Assembly (NCBI RefSeq): GCF_003609835.1
Contig: NZ_AP017898.1
Coordinates: 496,001-560,000 of the forward strand
Direction: 5' to 3'
Origin: Sphingopyxis sp. FD7
GTDB lineage: Bacteria > Pseudomonadota > Alphaproteobacteria > Sphingomonadales > Sphingomonadaceae
DNA: 64,000 nucleotides
The translations under genes and the position numbers were made by a program. This document shows positions 9,301-17,274 of the stretch, piece after piece. The first letter of the stretch is position 1; each line of letters starts with the position of its first letter. A model generated the notes under the pieces. It saw only the letters and a program-made list of their open reading frames with translations, did no database searches and was not told the origin of the DNA.

Positions 9301-10721
9301 AGCGGATGCTGGATGAAAATCTCCGCCGCTACCGCGCTTTCCGGGAAGAAGCCGCTGCCGAAGGCTGGCAACAAGGTAAAGCAAGAGACGAGGCGAGTTG
9401 GCCCATGATGCACGAATATATGCGTGCGTTCATGGCAATAAAATCGCCAGAAACGACCGCCTTGACGTGTGAATATCTCATCGATCCACACTTTGGCGAA
9501 CTCGCAGCCTGTGTGCTCGCAGAGCTTTGGAGAGCCGCAAACGAACCGCCGCCGGACCAGCGCTTCTTTGGCGGGCCGGATCTCAGCGGCGTGGCGGAAA
9601 AGCGCGCTGCCCGCGCCGCCGACCCCGCCGCGACCTCGGACGCTGCGGAAGCCATTTTTCCCGTCATCGAAACGCTTATCGCGGATGGCACAACAGACGA
9701 CCAGAAGCGGCTCGCGGCCGAACTTGGTATCGTGGCTGTGCGTTTGCCGCACGGCCAGCGCGACGACACCATCGAGAAGCTAATCTCTCTGACACCCCGG
9801 CGTGCGCGTTCCAAATTGCTGTTCAATTTGGTTCTCTCCGGCGCGGAAATCGACAGCAAGCTCGTTACCGAGGGCATCGCCGAAACTTTCGAGGCGGCAA
9901 AAAAAGAACCATGGATACTCATGGATAGCAACGCCTACGAGTTGCACGACTGGCTGAATTTGTTGCCCTTTACCAACCGCCTCGCTGACATACTCCACGT
10001 CGTGCGCGGAATGCCGGATGCACAGCGGGAACCGCGCTTTTTAGAGGGCATGGTTGACGCTTTTGCTGTAACGCCCTCGGCGGGTGCCGAAGAAGCCTTG
10101 TTCGAACTCGCCGAACAAGACCCACGATTCTACGAAAACTTTCATTGGCGGGCGGCGGCGCTCAAGCTGGGCACCGCCTCATCGGCGCACCGCTTCGTTG
10201 AACTGACAGCGAAGGGCGTTTTCAACACCAAGTCCGTCGATAGTTGGCGATTGTCGCGTGAACTCGGCGCGCTGATCGCCAAACATCCGGCAGTGCGCAG
10301 ACAGGTCTATGACCTATTGAACGATGATGACTGGTCCCCCGCCCAGGCATTACTTGCAAGGGCCGTTTCCGAAAACCCCGACGGCGAAGGCTTGTTGCTC
10401 TTGGTCGATCTTGAGAACAAGCAGCAGCGGCCGATGTTTGATTGGCACACGATCGAAGCCGTTGTCACCAAACACGTCCCTGTCGAGAACTGGAGCAATG
10501 CCTATAATGTTGTACCGGTTGCCGCCGCCGAATTGCGGCAAGCTCTGCTCGCACGGACAGCCGATGGGGGCCCTCAGGATGCCGCCGCGCGTTGTCTGAC
10601 CGCCATTGACGCCATTCGAGATGAGCGCGGCGTTCCCGTTTCAGAGCCGCGCCACCCCGATATTGCCTCCGGCAAACCGTGGCCGATCATGACGCCCAAT
10701 CCCAATGCAATCGCAGGTTAG
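6357..10721 (+). CDS. HNH nuclease-NACHT STAND NTPase, NLR-like antiphage candidate
   Basis: A 1454-residue multidomain protein. Residues 1-115 form an HNH-like nuclease: C25 and C30, then H52 in AAHICAAAPGGPRYD, and N77 in NGIWMCRDHGKAID with C82 and H85. That gives a CxxxxC...CxxH zinc set plus H/N catalytic residues. A NACHT-type STAND ATPase follows: Walker A APPGMGKTT (190-198), Walker B IVVLLDGWNELD (257-268) and an STRR sensor near 294-297. From about 450 to the end it is helix-rich and reads like HEAT/armadillo-type repeats, the usual sensor region. Bacterial NACHT proteins of this layout belong to anti-phage NLR-like systems, in which target recognition triggers oligomerisation and the effector. 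All key motifs look intact. The start at 6357 gives the RDDFS beginning typical of this HNH type. Confidence 0.85.
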   Translation: MLARNRDDFSRKTVLQIAKRAGWLCSFPTCRTLTVGATADGDGEINIGTAAHICAAAPGGPRYDEKMTPDQRSSAKNGIWMCRDHGKAIDSDVRAFTVDLLRQWKRQAEEDSWRRVLRNEAPPASAAQPDGDLHVRLRDAAAADLAVFRNTAKWPATPVPLRLEVDGLGEPATTNAIARAVVSLDDLVLVAPPGMGKTTTLFQIADAMLADGSGTPLIVPLGDWATEDATVLSSILKRPAFKGFSEDDFRAAASQPGIVVLLDGWNELDAEARKRARVQVETLKAELPELGLIVSTRRQALDVPFAGTRVDLLPLSEEQQMQIAVALRGDAGAKIVDQAWRTTGVRALVTIPLYLSALLSLPENASFPTTKEEVLRHFVTAHEKEASRAEALHGVAKGFQEDFLDGLAVFASQTANTAIADSNARRSISETGALLVQNGQLTLSSQPDPGDVLEVLVNSHVLMRAGDTPGVSFQHQQLQEWYASHAVERRIISEVDDPKGREALKSEIFNLPAWEESILFAVERMARGTEPGKAACGKAILAAFEVDPMLAAEMIYRATDEVWASIAATIQERVSHWHTPGKCDRAFRFMMNSGRPEFLDRIWPLITHENDQVSLKALRNCRRFRPSLLGPDAERRIKALPPQARAVLLHEMAFHSGMDGLDLATAVAKDDPDPEVQASVVDALSFRRADRHIAKLLQGAKDATFDLVARKSLVDEVDHEAVQQGITAARKRYEESGMSTYDRLHSIIFASDTQDRSAELATIISDMEIKDRQDAAVRLIYEARNRYPQAVAEGLLARVRAGRELFYGADDILASAGFGLEDDDLLRLALAESPRLDDQAEAAASVLGPQSVGRMIDTLLDAATRLRDADGKYDQTAADRYHCIQSRIAHVPGASLVAAAQARSAEADNAQIERLAELLSRHPDEADRGRPFDAESLAAIRALIEDWGNRLLASGDAERRHIASVATLARRAPDVSLLPLLKRMLDENLRRYRAFREEAAAEGWQQGKARDEASWPMMHEYMRAFMAIKSPETTALTCEYLIDPHFGELAACVLAELWRAANEPPPDQRFFGGPDLSGVAEKRAARAADPAATSDAAEAIFPVIETLIADGTTDDQKRLAAELGIVAVRLPHGQRDDTIEKLISLTPRRARSKLLFNLVLSGAEIDSKLVTEGIAETFEAAKKEPWILMDSNAYELHDWLNLLPFTNRLADILHVVRGMPDAQREPRFLEGMVDAFAVTPSAGAEEALFELAEQDPRFYENFHWRAAALKLGTASSAHRFVELTAKGVFNTKSVDSWRLSRELGALIAKHPAVRRQVYDLLNDDDWSPAQALLARAVSENPDGEGLLLLVDLENKQQRPMFDWHTIEAVVTKHVPVENWSNAYNVVPVAAAELRQALLARTADGGPQDAAARCLTAIDAIRDERGVPVSEPRHPDIASGKPWPIMTPNPNAIAG

Positions 10722-11013
10722 TTTCCAATCTACTTCTGAAATCAACGAGACCGCGCGGTGCAGTTGAAAACCTGGCTGCTAAGAAGCGGCCCTTCCAACC
10801 TGAGGTTAGGCTACAATTGCATGCTGAACCACCGACTGCAACGGCCGATTTGCCGCACCCAGATGGTCGATCGGTTGGCACTCGCTGCGTAAAATGAGCG
10901 CAGCTCTGAAGGGCAACTATTGCAACGCAGGATCTCAGACCTGCCATTCCGCAATCGGCCAGCTTCGAAAGATCTGCCAAAATGCTCGGCTTGCTGATCA
11001 TTCTCTCGATTTC
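10722..11013. other. intergenic stretch with a 21-bp repeat
   Basis: About 290 bases between the NACHT gene and the convergent cyd operon. No convincing gene. It contains a 21-base sequence at 10941-10961 that recurs almost exactly beyond the broken recombinase at 21843-21863 (listed separately). No strong terminator hairpin with a T tract is seen. Confidence 0.5.
10941..10961. repeat. direct repeat copy 1 flanking the sulfide island
   Basis: CTGCC-ATT-CCGCAATCGGCCA. The second copy at 21843-21863 is CTGCC-TGA-CCGCAATCGGCCA, so 18 of 21 positions match, including 13 in a row. They bracket the sulfide genes plus the broken tyrosine recombinase and could be att-type borders; that role is inference. 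Confidence 0.55.
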
Positions 11014-11118
11014 TCAGCCGCGCAGCACTGCTCTTATCAAAAGCCCCACCACTGCCAGCACCAGGACGCTCGCTATCCAAATGGCGACGAACCAGCCTAG
11101 TTCCTTCAGGCGCGCCAC
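11014..11118 (-). CDS. DUF2474-like CydX-type small membrane peptide
   Basis: A 34-residue peptide beginning with GTG at 11118, directly after the cydB stop (1-base gap). The sequence starts VARLKELGWFVAIWIASV and has one membrane helix and a short basic tail (LIRAVLRG). Such peptides of the DUF2474/CydX type are encoded after cydB and stabilise the cytochrome bd complex. Position, length and the GW-x3-IW pattern support the call. Confidence 0.75.
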   Translation of the reverse strand: MARLKELGWFVAIWIASVLVLAVVGLLIRAVLRG

Positions 11119-11119
11119 C

Positions 11120-12118
11120 TTAATGATACCCGTCCTGCCCAACCTTGCCGCGAAACACCCAATAGGACCACGCGGTGTAGGCGAGAATGATCGGCACCAT
11201 TATCGATGCTCCGATGAGCATGAAGACTTGGCTGCGATGCGGAGCGGCAGCTTCCCAGATTGTGACGCGCGCCGGGATGACGTCCGGCCAGATCGAGACG
11301 CCGAGCCCGACAAGGCAGAGCCCAAAGAGCGCAAGAGCCCAGAGAAAGGGTTGTGCGTCCCGCTTCAGGCGCAGGCTGCGATAGAATAGGAAGGTGACGA
11401 TGACCGTGGCGAGTGGAACCTGTGCAGTGGCGAGCACGCCGGGGTAGTTCAGCCACCGTTGATGATATTGCGCCTCGAGCGTCAGCGTCGCGAGGCTGAT
11501 CGCACCAATCATGGCGAGCAGCAGGATGCCGAGGCGGCCGGCATAGGTCACGGCCTGTCGCTGCAGCGCGTCCTCGGTCTTCCAGTTGAGCCAGCACGCG
11601 CCTAGCAGCGCATATCCGACGACCAGTCCGGCGCCGGTCAGCAGGCTGAACGGCGACAGCCATTCCCACCAGCCGCCGGCGTAGGCACGGCCCTCCACGG
11701 TGATACCCTGAAGCAGCGCGCCGAGCGCAATCCCCTGCGCAAAGGTCGCGACGATCGAACCTAGCGTGAAGGCGCGATCCCAGAACGCCCGGTGCGCCGG
11801 GTCACGCCATCGGAACTCGAACGCCACGCCGCGAAAGACGAGGCCAAGCAGCATGGCGATCATCGGCGCGTAGAGCGCGGGAAGGATGATCGCATAAGCG
11901 AGCGGGAAGGCAGCGAGCAGGCCGCCCACGCCCATGACGAGCCAAGTCTCGTTGCCGTCCCACACCGGGGCGATGCTGTTCATCGCGGTATCGCGATCCT
12001 TGCCCACGTTGAAGAAGGGAAACAGGATGCCGATGCCGAGGTCGAAGCCGTCCATCACGACATAGGCGATGATCGCAAAGCCGATTATGGCGGCCCAGAT
12101 GACGGTGAGATCGATCAT
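11120..12118 (-). CDS. cydB: cytochrome bd ubiquinol oxidase subunit II
   Basis: A 332-residue integral membrane protein beginning MIDLTVIWAAIIGFAIIAYVVMDGFDLGIGILFP with the typical CydB MDGFDLG motif. WDGNETWLVMGVGGLLAAFP near residue 55 is also diagnostic. Multiple hydrophobic helices follow. It overlaps cydA by 4 bp (ATGA), so the two are translationally coupled. CydB is the structural partner of CydA in the inner membrane and couples quinol oxidation to O2 reduction. Here it sits at the end of a sulfide-detoxification operon. Bd oxidases resist sulfide better than haem-copper oxidases, so the context suggests respiration during sulfide exposure. Confidence 0.93.
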   Translation of the reverse strand: MIDLTVIWAAIIGFAIIAYVVMDGFDLGIGILFPFFNVGKDRDTAMNSIAPVWDGNETWLVMGVGGLLAAFPLAYAIILPALYAPMIAMLLGLVFRGVAFEFRWRDPAHRAFWDRAFTLGSIVATFAQGIALGALLQGITVEGRAYAGGWWEWLSPFSLLTGAGLVVGYALLGACWLNWKTEDALQRQAVTYAGRLGILLLAMIGAISLATLTLEAQYHQRWLNYPGVLATAQVPLATVIVTFLFYRSLRLKRDAQPFLWALALFGLCLVGLGVSIWPDVIPARVTIWEAAAPHRSQVFMLIGASIMVPIILAYTAWSYWVFRGKVGQDGYH

Positions 12119-13521
12119 GCCCCCTCTCCTTCGATGACCGCAGCGACAGGCGTAATCCCGGCGGATCGGATCGGCATTCCGTCGAGCGCGGCTTCATGCG
12201 CCTCGGGCGCCTTTTTCATGAGGCTGAGCAGGTACCAGATGCCCATGCCGAACACCGCGAAATAGACGATGACAAAAGCGAGCAGCGAGGCCGCAACCGC
12301 AGGCGAGTCGAGCGGCGATGCACTGTCGGCGGTGCGCAGCAGACCATAGATGGTGAACGGCTGACGGCCGACTTCGGTGGTGACCCAGCCGGCGAGGACC
12401 GCGACAAAGCCGCTTGGTCCCATCAGGACGGCGGCGCGGTGCAGCCAAGGCAAATCGTAGAGTCGGCGGCGTGCGCGCGCGAAGAGACTCCACAGACCGA
12501 TCCCGACCATCGCCATGCCCAGTCCGACCATGACGCGAAACGCCCAGAAGACGATACCCACCGGCGGTTCGTCGGCATCGGGAACCGTGTCCAGACCCTT
12601 CAGCGGCGCGTTGGGGTCGTGCTTCAGGATCAGCGAAGACGCCTTCGGGATTTCGACGGCATAATCGACGCGTTTATCCTTGCTGTTCGGGATTCCGAAA
12701 AGGATGAGCGGCGCGCCGTCGGGGTGGCTCTGATAATGGCCTTCCATCGCCATCACCTTGACCGGCTGATGTTCCAACGTGTTGAGACCGTGGAAATCGC
12801 CCGCCACGACCTGGATCGGGGCGACGATCGCCGCCATCCACATCGCCATCGAGAACATCTTGCGCGCGCCGGGGTTCTGCCGGTCCTTCAGCAGATGCCA
12901 CGCGCCGACGCCGCCCACCGCAAAGGCCGTCGTCAGATAAGCCGCGAGGACCGTGTGGACGAGGCGATAGGGAAAACTGGGGTTGAAGATGATCGGCAGC
13001 CAGCTGTCACCGGGAAGGAATTGGCCGTTCGCGCTCATATCGAAGCCCGCCGGGGTCTGCATCCAGCTGTTCACCGACAGGATCCAGAAGGCCGAGATGA
13101 AAGTGCCGAGGGCCACCGCAAGCGTCGCCACGAAATGCAGCTTGCGGCCGACCTTGTTGATGCCGAACAGCATGACGCCGAGGAACCCCGCCTCGAGGAA
13201 GAAGGCGGTCAGCACCTCATAGGCCATGAGCGGCCCGATCACCGGTCCGGCCTTGTCCGAGAAGACCGACCAGTTCGTCCCGAACTGGTAGGACATGACG
13301 ATGCCGGACACGACGCCCATTGCGAAAACCACCGCGAATATCTTGAGCCAATAGCGGTAGAGGTTGGCGTAGACGCCCTTACCGGTCTTCAGCCACAGTC
13401 CTTCGAGCGCGGCAAGGAAACTCGCGAGGCCTATCGAGAAGGCCGGGAACAGGAAATGGAAGCTGACCGTGAAGGCAAATTGAATGCGGGCAAGCAGGAT
13501 CGCCCAGTCCTGTTCGATCAT
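12115..13521 (-). CDS. cydA: cytochrome bd ubiquinol oxidase subunit I (CioA-like)
   Basis: About 468 residues. Starts MIEQDWAILLARIQFAFTVSFHFLFPAFSIG, with the His of the SFHFLFP region as expected for a haem ligand; later GIVMSYQFGTNW, and GWVTTEVGRQPFTIYGLLRT, the quinol-oxidation side motif. Three ATG codons lie in tandem; the one at 13521 has the GGAGA site at 6-base spacing, while the first (13527) overlaps the doxX stop. The catalytic subunit carries haems b558, b595 and d. The protein is shorter than E. coli CydA, consistent with a short Q-loop, cyanide-insensitive type, though I did not align it. Confidence 0.93.
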   Translation of the reverse strand: MIEQDWAILLARIQFAFTVSFHFLFPAFSIGLASFLAALEGLWLKTGKGVYANLYRYWLKIFAVVFAMGVVSGIVMSYQFGTNWSVFSDKAGPVIGPLMAYEVLTAFFLEAGFLGVMLFGINKVGRKLHFVATLAVALGTFISAFWILSVNSWMQTPAGFDMSANGQFLPGDSWLPIIFNPSFPYRLVHTVLAAYLTTAFAVGGVGAWHLLKDRQNPGARKMFSMAMWMAAIVAPIQVVAGDFHGLNTLEHQPVKVMAMEGHYQSHPDGAPLILFGIPNSKDKRVDYAVEIPKASSLILKHDPNAPLKGLDTVPDADEPPVGIVFWAFRVMVGLGMAMVGIGLWSLFARARRRLYDLPWLHRAAVLMGPSGFVAVLAGWVTTEVGRQPFTIYGLLRTADSASPLDSPAVAASLLAFVIVYFAVFGMGIWYLLSLMKKAPEAHEAALDGMPIRSAGITPVAAVIEGEGA

Positions 13522-13523
13522 CA

Positions 13524-14018
13524 TCATTCTCCGAGAGGAGGAGCTGGTTGGGATAGTATCATTTTTTCGTCGCTGCACGCAGTGGGCCGATTGTCCAAGG
13601 CGAAGGCCCCGGGGCCACGCGCCCAGATCAGCAGCAGCGCGCCGAGAATCGCGACATTCTTGAAGAGCGGCCCGACGTGCGACGGATCGGGAACGAGATG
13701 AACCGCTACGGTAACCGGGACAAGGGTCGCGAAGAGAATGAGCGCCGAGGCCCGGGTCATGAATCCGATCGCGAGCGTCAGGCCGGCGATGACGAAGGCG
13801 ATACCCGACAGCCATAACAGCACCGATGGATCGCCGATCATGCCGACCGTCGGCGCCCACGGCGATTCCTCCATCCGTTCGAGCATCATGCGATGCTGTC
13901 CGAAGTGGCCGAGCCCACCGATGATGAAGATCAGGCTGGTCAACAGCCGGAACAGCGGGTCGATCAGCGCGCTGGTGTGAGGCGACGGCGTCAACCTTGC
14001 CTCGATGTTTCGCAACAT
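13524..14018 (-). CDS. DoxX-family membrane protein
   Basis: A 164-residue protein with four likely membrane helices (LFRLLTSLIFIIGGLGHF, VLLWLSGIAFVIAGLTLAIGF, ALILFATLVPVTVAVHL, NVAILGALLLIWARG). The GHF and H/DP positions fit DoxX/DoxD. The start at 14018 has GGAG 7 bases upstream. DoxX-family proteins occur in thiosulfate oxidation and in redox-stress membrane complexes; here it lies between tauE and cydA in the sulfide operon. The stop overlaps the first ATG of cydA. Exact substrate is unknown. Confidence 0.75.
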   Translation of the reverse strand: MLRNIEARLTPSPHTSALIDPLFRLLTSLIFIIGGLGHFGQHRMMLERMEESPWAPTVGMIGDPSVLLWLSGIAFVIAGLTLAIGFMTRASALILFATLVPVTVAVHLVPDPSHVGPLFKNVAILGALLLIWARGPGAFALDNRPTACSDEKMILSQPAPPLGE

Positions 14019-14032
14019 GCCTTTTCTCCCCA

Positions 14033-14818
14033 TTATCCCGCCAGTTCGGCCCAGCTTTTCCAAAGCATGTAGACGGCGACGAGCATCACGAAGCCGGCAA
14101 AGATCATGTTGAGCCTGCCCTTGTCGGCCGAGAGAACGCGCGCCGCTCGGGTCCCGATCGCGCTCCCCGCCACCCCGCCAAGGATGAACACTGCGGCGAG
14201 CGGCCAGTTGACGAGGCCCGACATCGCATAGTTGAACGAGGTCGTGAGTCCGAAGGCGGTCACCGCGACCAGCGAGGTGCCGATCGCGCGCAGGATCGGC
14301 ATCGAGGTCGAGGCGACGAGACCGGGGACGATCAGGAAGCCGCCGCCGATCCCGAAAAAGCCCGAGAAGGCGCCGGTGCCGAGGCCATAACCGGCAACTT
14401 TGCCCACATTCTCGCGGCTGCACATCGCGCCTTCGATGCCCTCGTTCCCGCGGCTGCGGAACATTAGGATGGCGACAAGGATCATCAAAAGAGCGAACAG
14501 CAGCAACAATTGATGCCCGTCGATGCTCTTGCCGAGGGTCGACCCGGCAAAGGCACCGATGACGCCGGCCCCGCCGTAGATGAAACCGCAGCGCCAATTG
14601 ACCGTGCCCGCGCGCGCGTGATTCCACAATCCGATCGCGGCATTGGCTGCAACCGCGAAGGCGCTGGTGCCGATGGCGACATGTGGGTTCTTCACGCCGA
14701 CGAGATACAGGAGCAGCGGGACCGCAAGGATCGATCCGCCGCCGCCGACAAGGCCGAGCACGAAGCCGACCGATATGCCCGACACGCCGCCGAGGCCGTA
14801 GTGAAGAGCATCGATCAT
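14033..14818 (-). CDS. TauE/SafE-family sulfite or sulfonate exporter
   Basis: 261 residues with about eight membrane helices and the duplicated TauE/SafE pattern: GLVGGGGSILAVPLLLYLVGV with GTSAF in the first half, and GFFGIGGGFLIVPGL with AIGTSLVAV in the second. Family members move sulfur anions such as sulfite, sulfoacetate or thiosulfate. In bigR-type operons the TauE protein is proposed to remove sulfite formed by persulfide dioxygenase. It is 4 bp downstream of the SQR fusion gene. Confidence 0.88.
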   Translation of the reverse strand: MIDALHYGLGGVSGISVGFVLGLVGGGGSILAVPLLLYLVGVKNPHVAIGTSAFAVAANAAIGLWNHARAGTVNWRCGFIYGGAGVIGAFAGSTLGKSIDGHQLLLLFALLMILVAILMFRSRGNEGIEGAMCSRENVGKVAGYGLGTGAFSGFFGIGGGFLIVPGLVASTSMPILRAIGTSLVAVTAFGLTTSFNYAMSGLVNWPLAAVFILGGVAGSAIGTRAARVLSADKGRLNMIFAGFVMLVAVYMLWKSWAELAG

Positions 14819-14822
14819 GCCG

Positions 14823-16403
14823 TCACCCTTCGGCGCCGATCATGTGGGGCTTCACCATCCATTCGCGGCCCTTGAGCATGCCGTGCCAATAGACGGGCGG
14901 CAGGATCGTGTCCTTGAGCAGCCACGACAGGCGCGAAGGGCGGGTGCCGTCGATCAGCCACGACGGAAAGCTTGGCAGCAGCTTGCCCCCATAGCCGAAT
15001 TCGGCGAGGACGATCTTGCCCGCCTCGACCGTCAGCGGGCAGCTGCCATAGCCGTCATAATCGGCCACCGGCGGCTTGCCCGCGAGCGCGGCGAGCGCGT
15101 TGACCGCGACCACCGGCGCCTGTTTGCGTGCCGCCGCAGCGGTCTTGGCGTTGGAGGCGGCGCATGCGTCGCCAAGTGCAAAGATATTGGGATAGGCGGG
15201 GTGCCGCAGGGTGGCTTCGTCGACGGCGACGAAGCCGGACGGCGCGGCGAGCGGACTTGCTCGCACGAAGTCCGGCGCGACTTGCGGCGGCACGACATGA
15301 ATCATGTCGAAGCGCTGCTTGATCGTCGTTACCTCTTCGCCGCGACGCTGTTCGAAGGTGGCGGTGCGTCCAAGCCCATCGATCGCGACGAGCTTGGATT
15401 CGAAATTGAGATCGATGCCATACCGTCCGACATATTCCATCAGCGCCGGAACATATTCGGGAACGCCGAACAGCACTGCGCCTGCGTTATGGAACCGGAC
15501 GTCCGCTGCAGCAAGTGTTCCCGACTTCTCCCAGCGGTGGCACGACAGATACATCGCCTTTTGCGGCGCGCCGGCGCATTTGATCGGCATCGGCGGCTGG
15601 GTGAAGATCGCGGTTCCGCCCTTGAACTCGCGGACGAGCCGGTTGGTGTATGGTGCAAGGTCGTAACGATAGTTCGACGTCACCCCGTTGCGCCCCAGCG
15701 TCTCTGCCAGCCCCGGGATCGCATCCCAGTCGAGCTTGATCCCGGGGCAGACGATCAGCACGCGATAGCCGATGCGCCGCCCGTCGCCGAGCTCGACGCG
15801 ATTGGCGTCGGGTTCGAACCGCGCCACCGCGTCCTTGATCCACTCGGCGCCCGCCGGGATCAGGCTTGCTTCGCGCCGGTGGGTGAACGGCGCGTCGAAA
15901 ACCCCCGCACCGACCATCGTCCAACCGGGCTGGTAATAGTGGTCGTCCGACGGCTCGATGACGGCCAGTTTGACGTCGCGACTGCGCCGGAGGATGCTCG
16001 CGGCGGTGGCAATCCCCGCCGCGCCGCCACCGACGATGACGATGTCGAACTCGGCGCGCGCGCCAGACCTGTCCTGCCGCTCCGCCATCGCGGCGAGCTT
16101 TTCCGAACGGCTGCCCGAACGACAATAAGCGAGCACGGGCCCGGGCAGGTTGCCGAGGGCGTTTGCCATCAGGGCGGCGTCCGTGTCGCTTGCCTGGCCC
16201 GGCACGACCGGCAGGTGGGTGAAGGCAAGTCCGCTCGCCTCCGCCGCGGCGGCAATCGCTGCGGCGGGCGGCTGCCCCGCGTCTTCGCCGTCGGGACGGT
16301 TGCAGATGATCGTTCGATAGCCTGCCGCGGCGATTGCGGGCACGTCCTCGGGGCGGATTTGCGGGCTGACGCTCAGCCGCGCGTCGATTGTCCTGATGTC
16401 CAT
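14823..16403 (-). CDS. DUF442 phosphatase-like/sulfide:quinone oxidoreductase fusion
   Basis: 526 residues in two parts. Residues 1-108 are a DUF442 (protein tyrosine phosphatase-like) domain with the P-loop YCRSGSRS containing C94. Residues 118-526 are an SQR-type flavoprotein: the FAD motif FDIVIVGGGAAG, VCPGIKLDW, KCAGAPQKAMYL with a conserved Cys, and FALGDACAASNAKTAAAARKQAP. SQR oxidises sulfide to sulfane sulfur or persulfide and passes electrons to quinone, which the CydAB oxidase of this operon can reoxidise. The start at 16403 follows GGAG; an in-frame extension upstream overlaps the yeeE gene and is rejected. DUF442 domains are usually tied to persulfide dioxygenase; here the dioxygenase is separate. 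The role of the domain is not settled. Confidence 0.88.
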   Translation of the reverse strand: MDIRTIDARLSVSPQIRPEDVPAIAAAGYRTIICNRPDGEDAGQPPAAAIAAAAEASGLAFTHLPVVPGQASDTDAALMANALGNLPGPVLAYCRSGSRSEKLAAMAERQDRSGARAEFDIVIVGGGAAGIATAASILRRSRDVKLAVIEPSDDHYYQPGWTMVGAGVFDAPFTHRREASLIPAGAEWIKDAVARFEPDANRVELGDGRRIGYRVLIVCPGIKLDWDAIPGLAETLGRNGVTSNYRYDLAPYTNRLVREFKGGTAIFTQPPMPIKCAGAPQKAMYLSCHRWEKSGTLAAADVRFHNAGAVLFGVPEYVPALMEYVGRYGIDLNFESKLVAIDGLGRTATFEQRRGEEVTTIKQRFDMIHVVPPQVAPDFVRASPLAAPSGFVAVDEATLRHPAYPNIFALGDACAASNAKTAAAARKQAPVVAVNALAALAGKPPVADYDGYGSCPLTVEAGKIVLAEFGYGGKLLPSFPSWLIDGTRPSRLSWLLKDTILPPVYWHGMLKGREWMVKPHMIGAEG

Positions 16404-16426
16404 GGATACCACTCCGTTATCCTTTA

Positions 16427-16837
16427 TCAGCGTCTCGTCAGGCGGTGCAGCACCATGCCCGCGATCATCGCCGCGACTGCGATGCCGGCCTGGGAGGGCG
16501 CGATCGCAAGCCCGGCGATCGCTGGACCGGGGCAAAGCCCGCTCAGCCCCCAGCCGATCCCGAACAACATCGCGCCGACGACCAGGGGCGCGTCGATGCC
16601 GCGCGTCGCGGGTAGATCGAAGCTGTCGGCAAAAGCCGGGCGCGGCGAGCGGCGCTGCAGCGCCCAAGCCAGCGCCATCGGCACCAGCGCTCCGGCCATG
16701 ACGAACGCCAGCGTGGGATCCCATTGGCCGAAAACGTCGAGGAAGGCGCGGACGCGCTGGGGATCGGCCATGCCCGACAGCGCGAGCCCGGCGCCGAAGA
16801 TCGAGCCCGCGAGGAGCGCGGCAACCAAGCGGCTCAC
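16427..16837 (-). CDS. YeeE/YedE-family sulfur transport protein, second half-type
   Basis: 136 residues, GTG start at 16837 overlapping the preceding stop (GTGA). Four hydrophobic segments; contains GAGLALSGMADPQRVRAFLD and GWGLSGLCPGPAIAGLA, with the conserved Cys near a membrane turn seen in YeeE/YedE proteins. It pairs with the upstream gene as in PmpA/PmpB-type two-gene transporters that move thiosulfate-like or sulfane-sulfur species. Inner membrane. Confidence 0.85.
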   Translation of the reverse strand: MSRLVAALLAGSIFGAGLALSGMADPQRVRAFLDVFGQWDPTLAFVMAGALVPMALAWALQRRSPRPAFADSFDLPATRGIDAPLVVGAMLFGIGWGLSGLCPGPAIAGLAIAPSQAGIAVAAMIAGMVLHRLTRR

Positions 16838-17274
16838 AACAGGCCGCCCGCGCGCATCATCGCGACGCTCGCGATGCCGCTGGCCATGAACACGAGCGTT
16901 GCAATGACCGATCGCGGCGATAGCCGCGCCATACCGCATACGCCGTGGCCGCTCGTGCAGCCCGACCCGAGCCGCGTGCCATAGCCGACGAGAAGCCCGC
17001 CGACGACGATCTGCCACGTCGCGGCGGGATAGCGCGCTTCGACCGCGCCGAGCAGCAGCGCGACAAGCGCCGCGCCGATCGGCAGGCCGATCACGAAGGC
17101 AGCCGCCATCGCGCGCGGCGCCCCGATATCCGCGATGCCGAGCGCCCGCGCGCCGAGCCCGCTGACCCCGGCGATGCGGCCGTTGCCGAGCAGCATGATC
17201 GCGGCGCTCGCGCCGATCAAAAGGCCACCGAGCAATCCTTCGACCGGCATCGCCTGAGGAAAGGACGCAATCAT
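16834..17274 (-). CDS. YeeE/YedE-family sulfur transport protein, first half-type
   Basis: 146 residues with four membrane segments and the diagnostic GSGCTSGHGVCGMARLSPRS motif (two Cys), here about residues 105-125. Overlaps persulfide dioxygenase by 4 bp upstream and the second YeeE gene downstream, so the three are translationally coupled. Likely forms a pair with the second half-type protein to carry sulfane sulfur or thiosulfate across the inner membrane. Confidence 0.87.
   Translation of the reverse strand: MIASFPQAMPVEGLLGGLLIGASAAIMLLGNGRIAGVSGLGARALGIADIGAPRAMAAAFVIGLPIGAALVALLLGAVEARYPAATWQIVVGGLLVGYGTRLGSGCTSGHGVCGMARLSPRSVIATLVFMASGIASVAMMRAGGLL

Noticed and set aside
11106..13860. 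Long open frames opposite and offset to cydAB and doxX
   Set aside because: High-GC shadow frames; the membrane-protein family motifs lie in the minus-strand cyd frames.
14823..16724. Longer 633-residue version of the SQR fusion protein
   Set aside because: The extra N-terminal part overlaps the yeeE gene in another frame and lacks any family pattern; ATG 16403 has a good ribosome site and starts exactly at the DUF442 domain.
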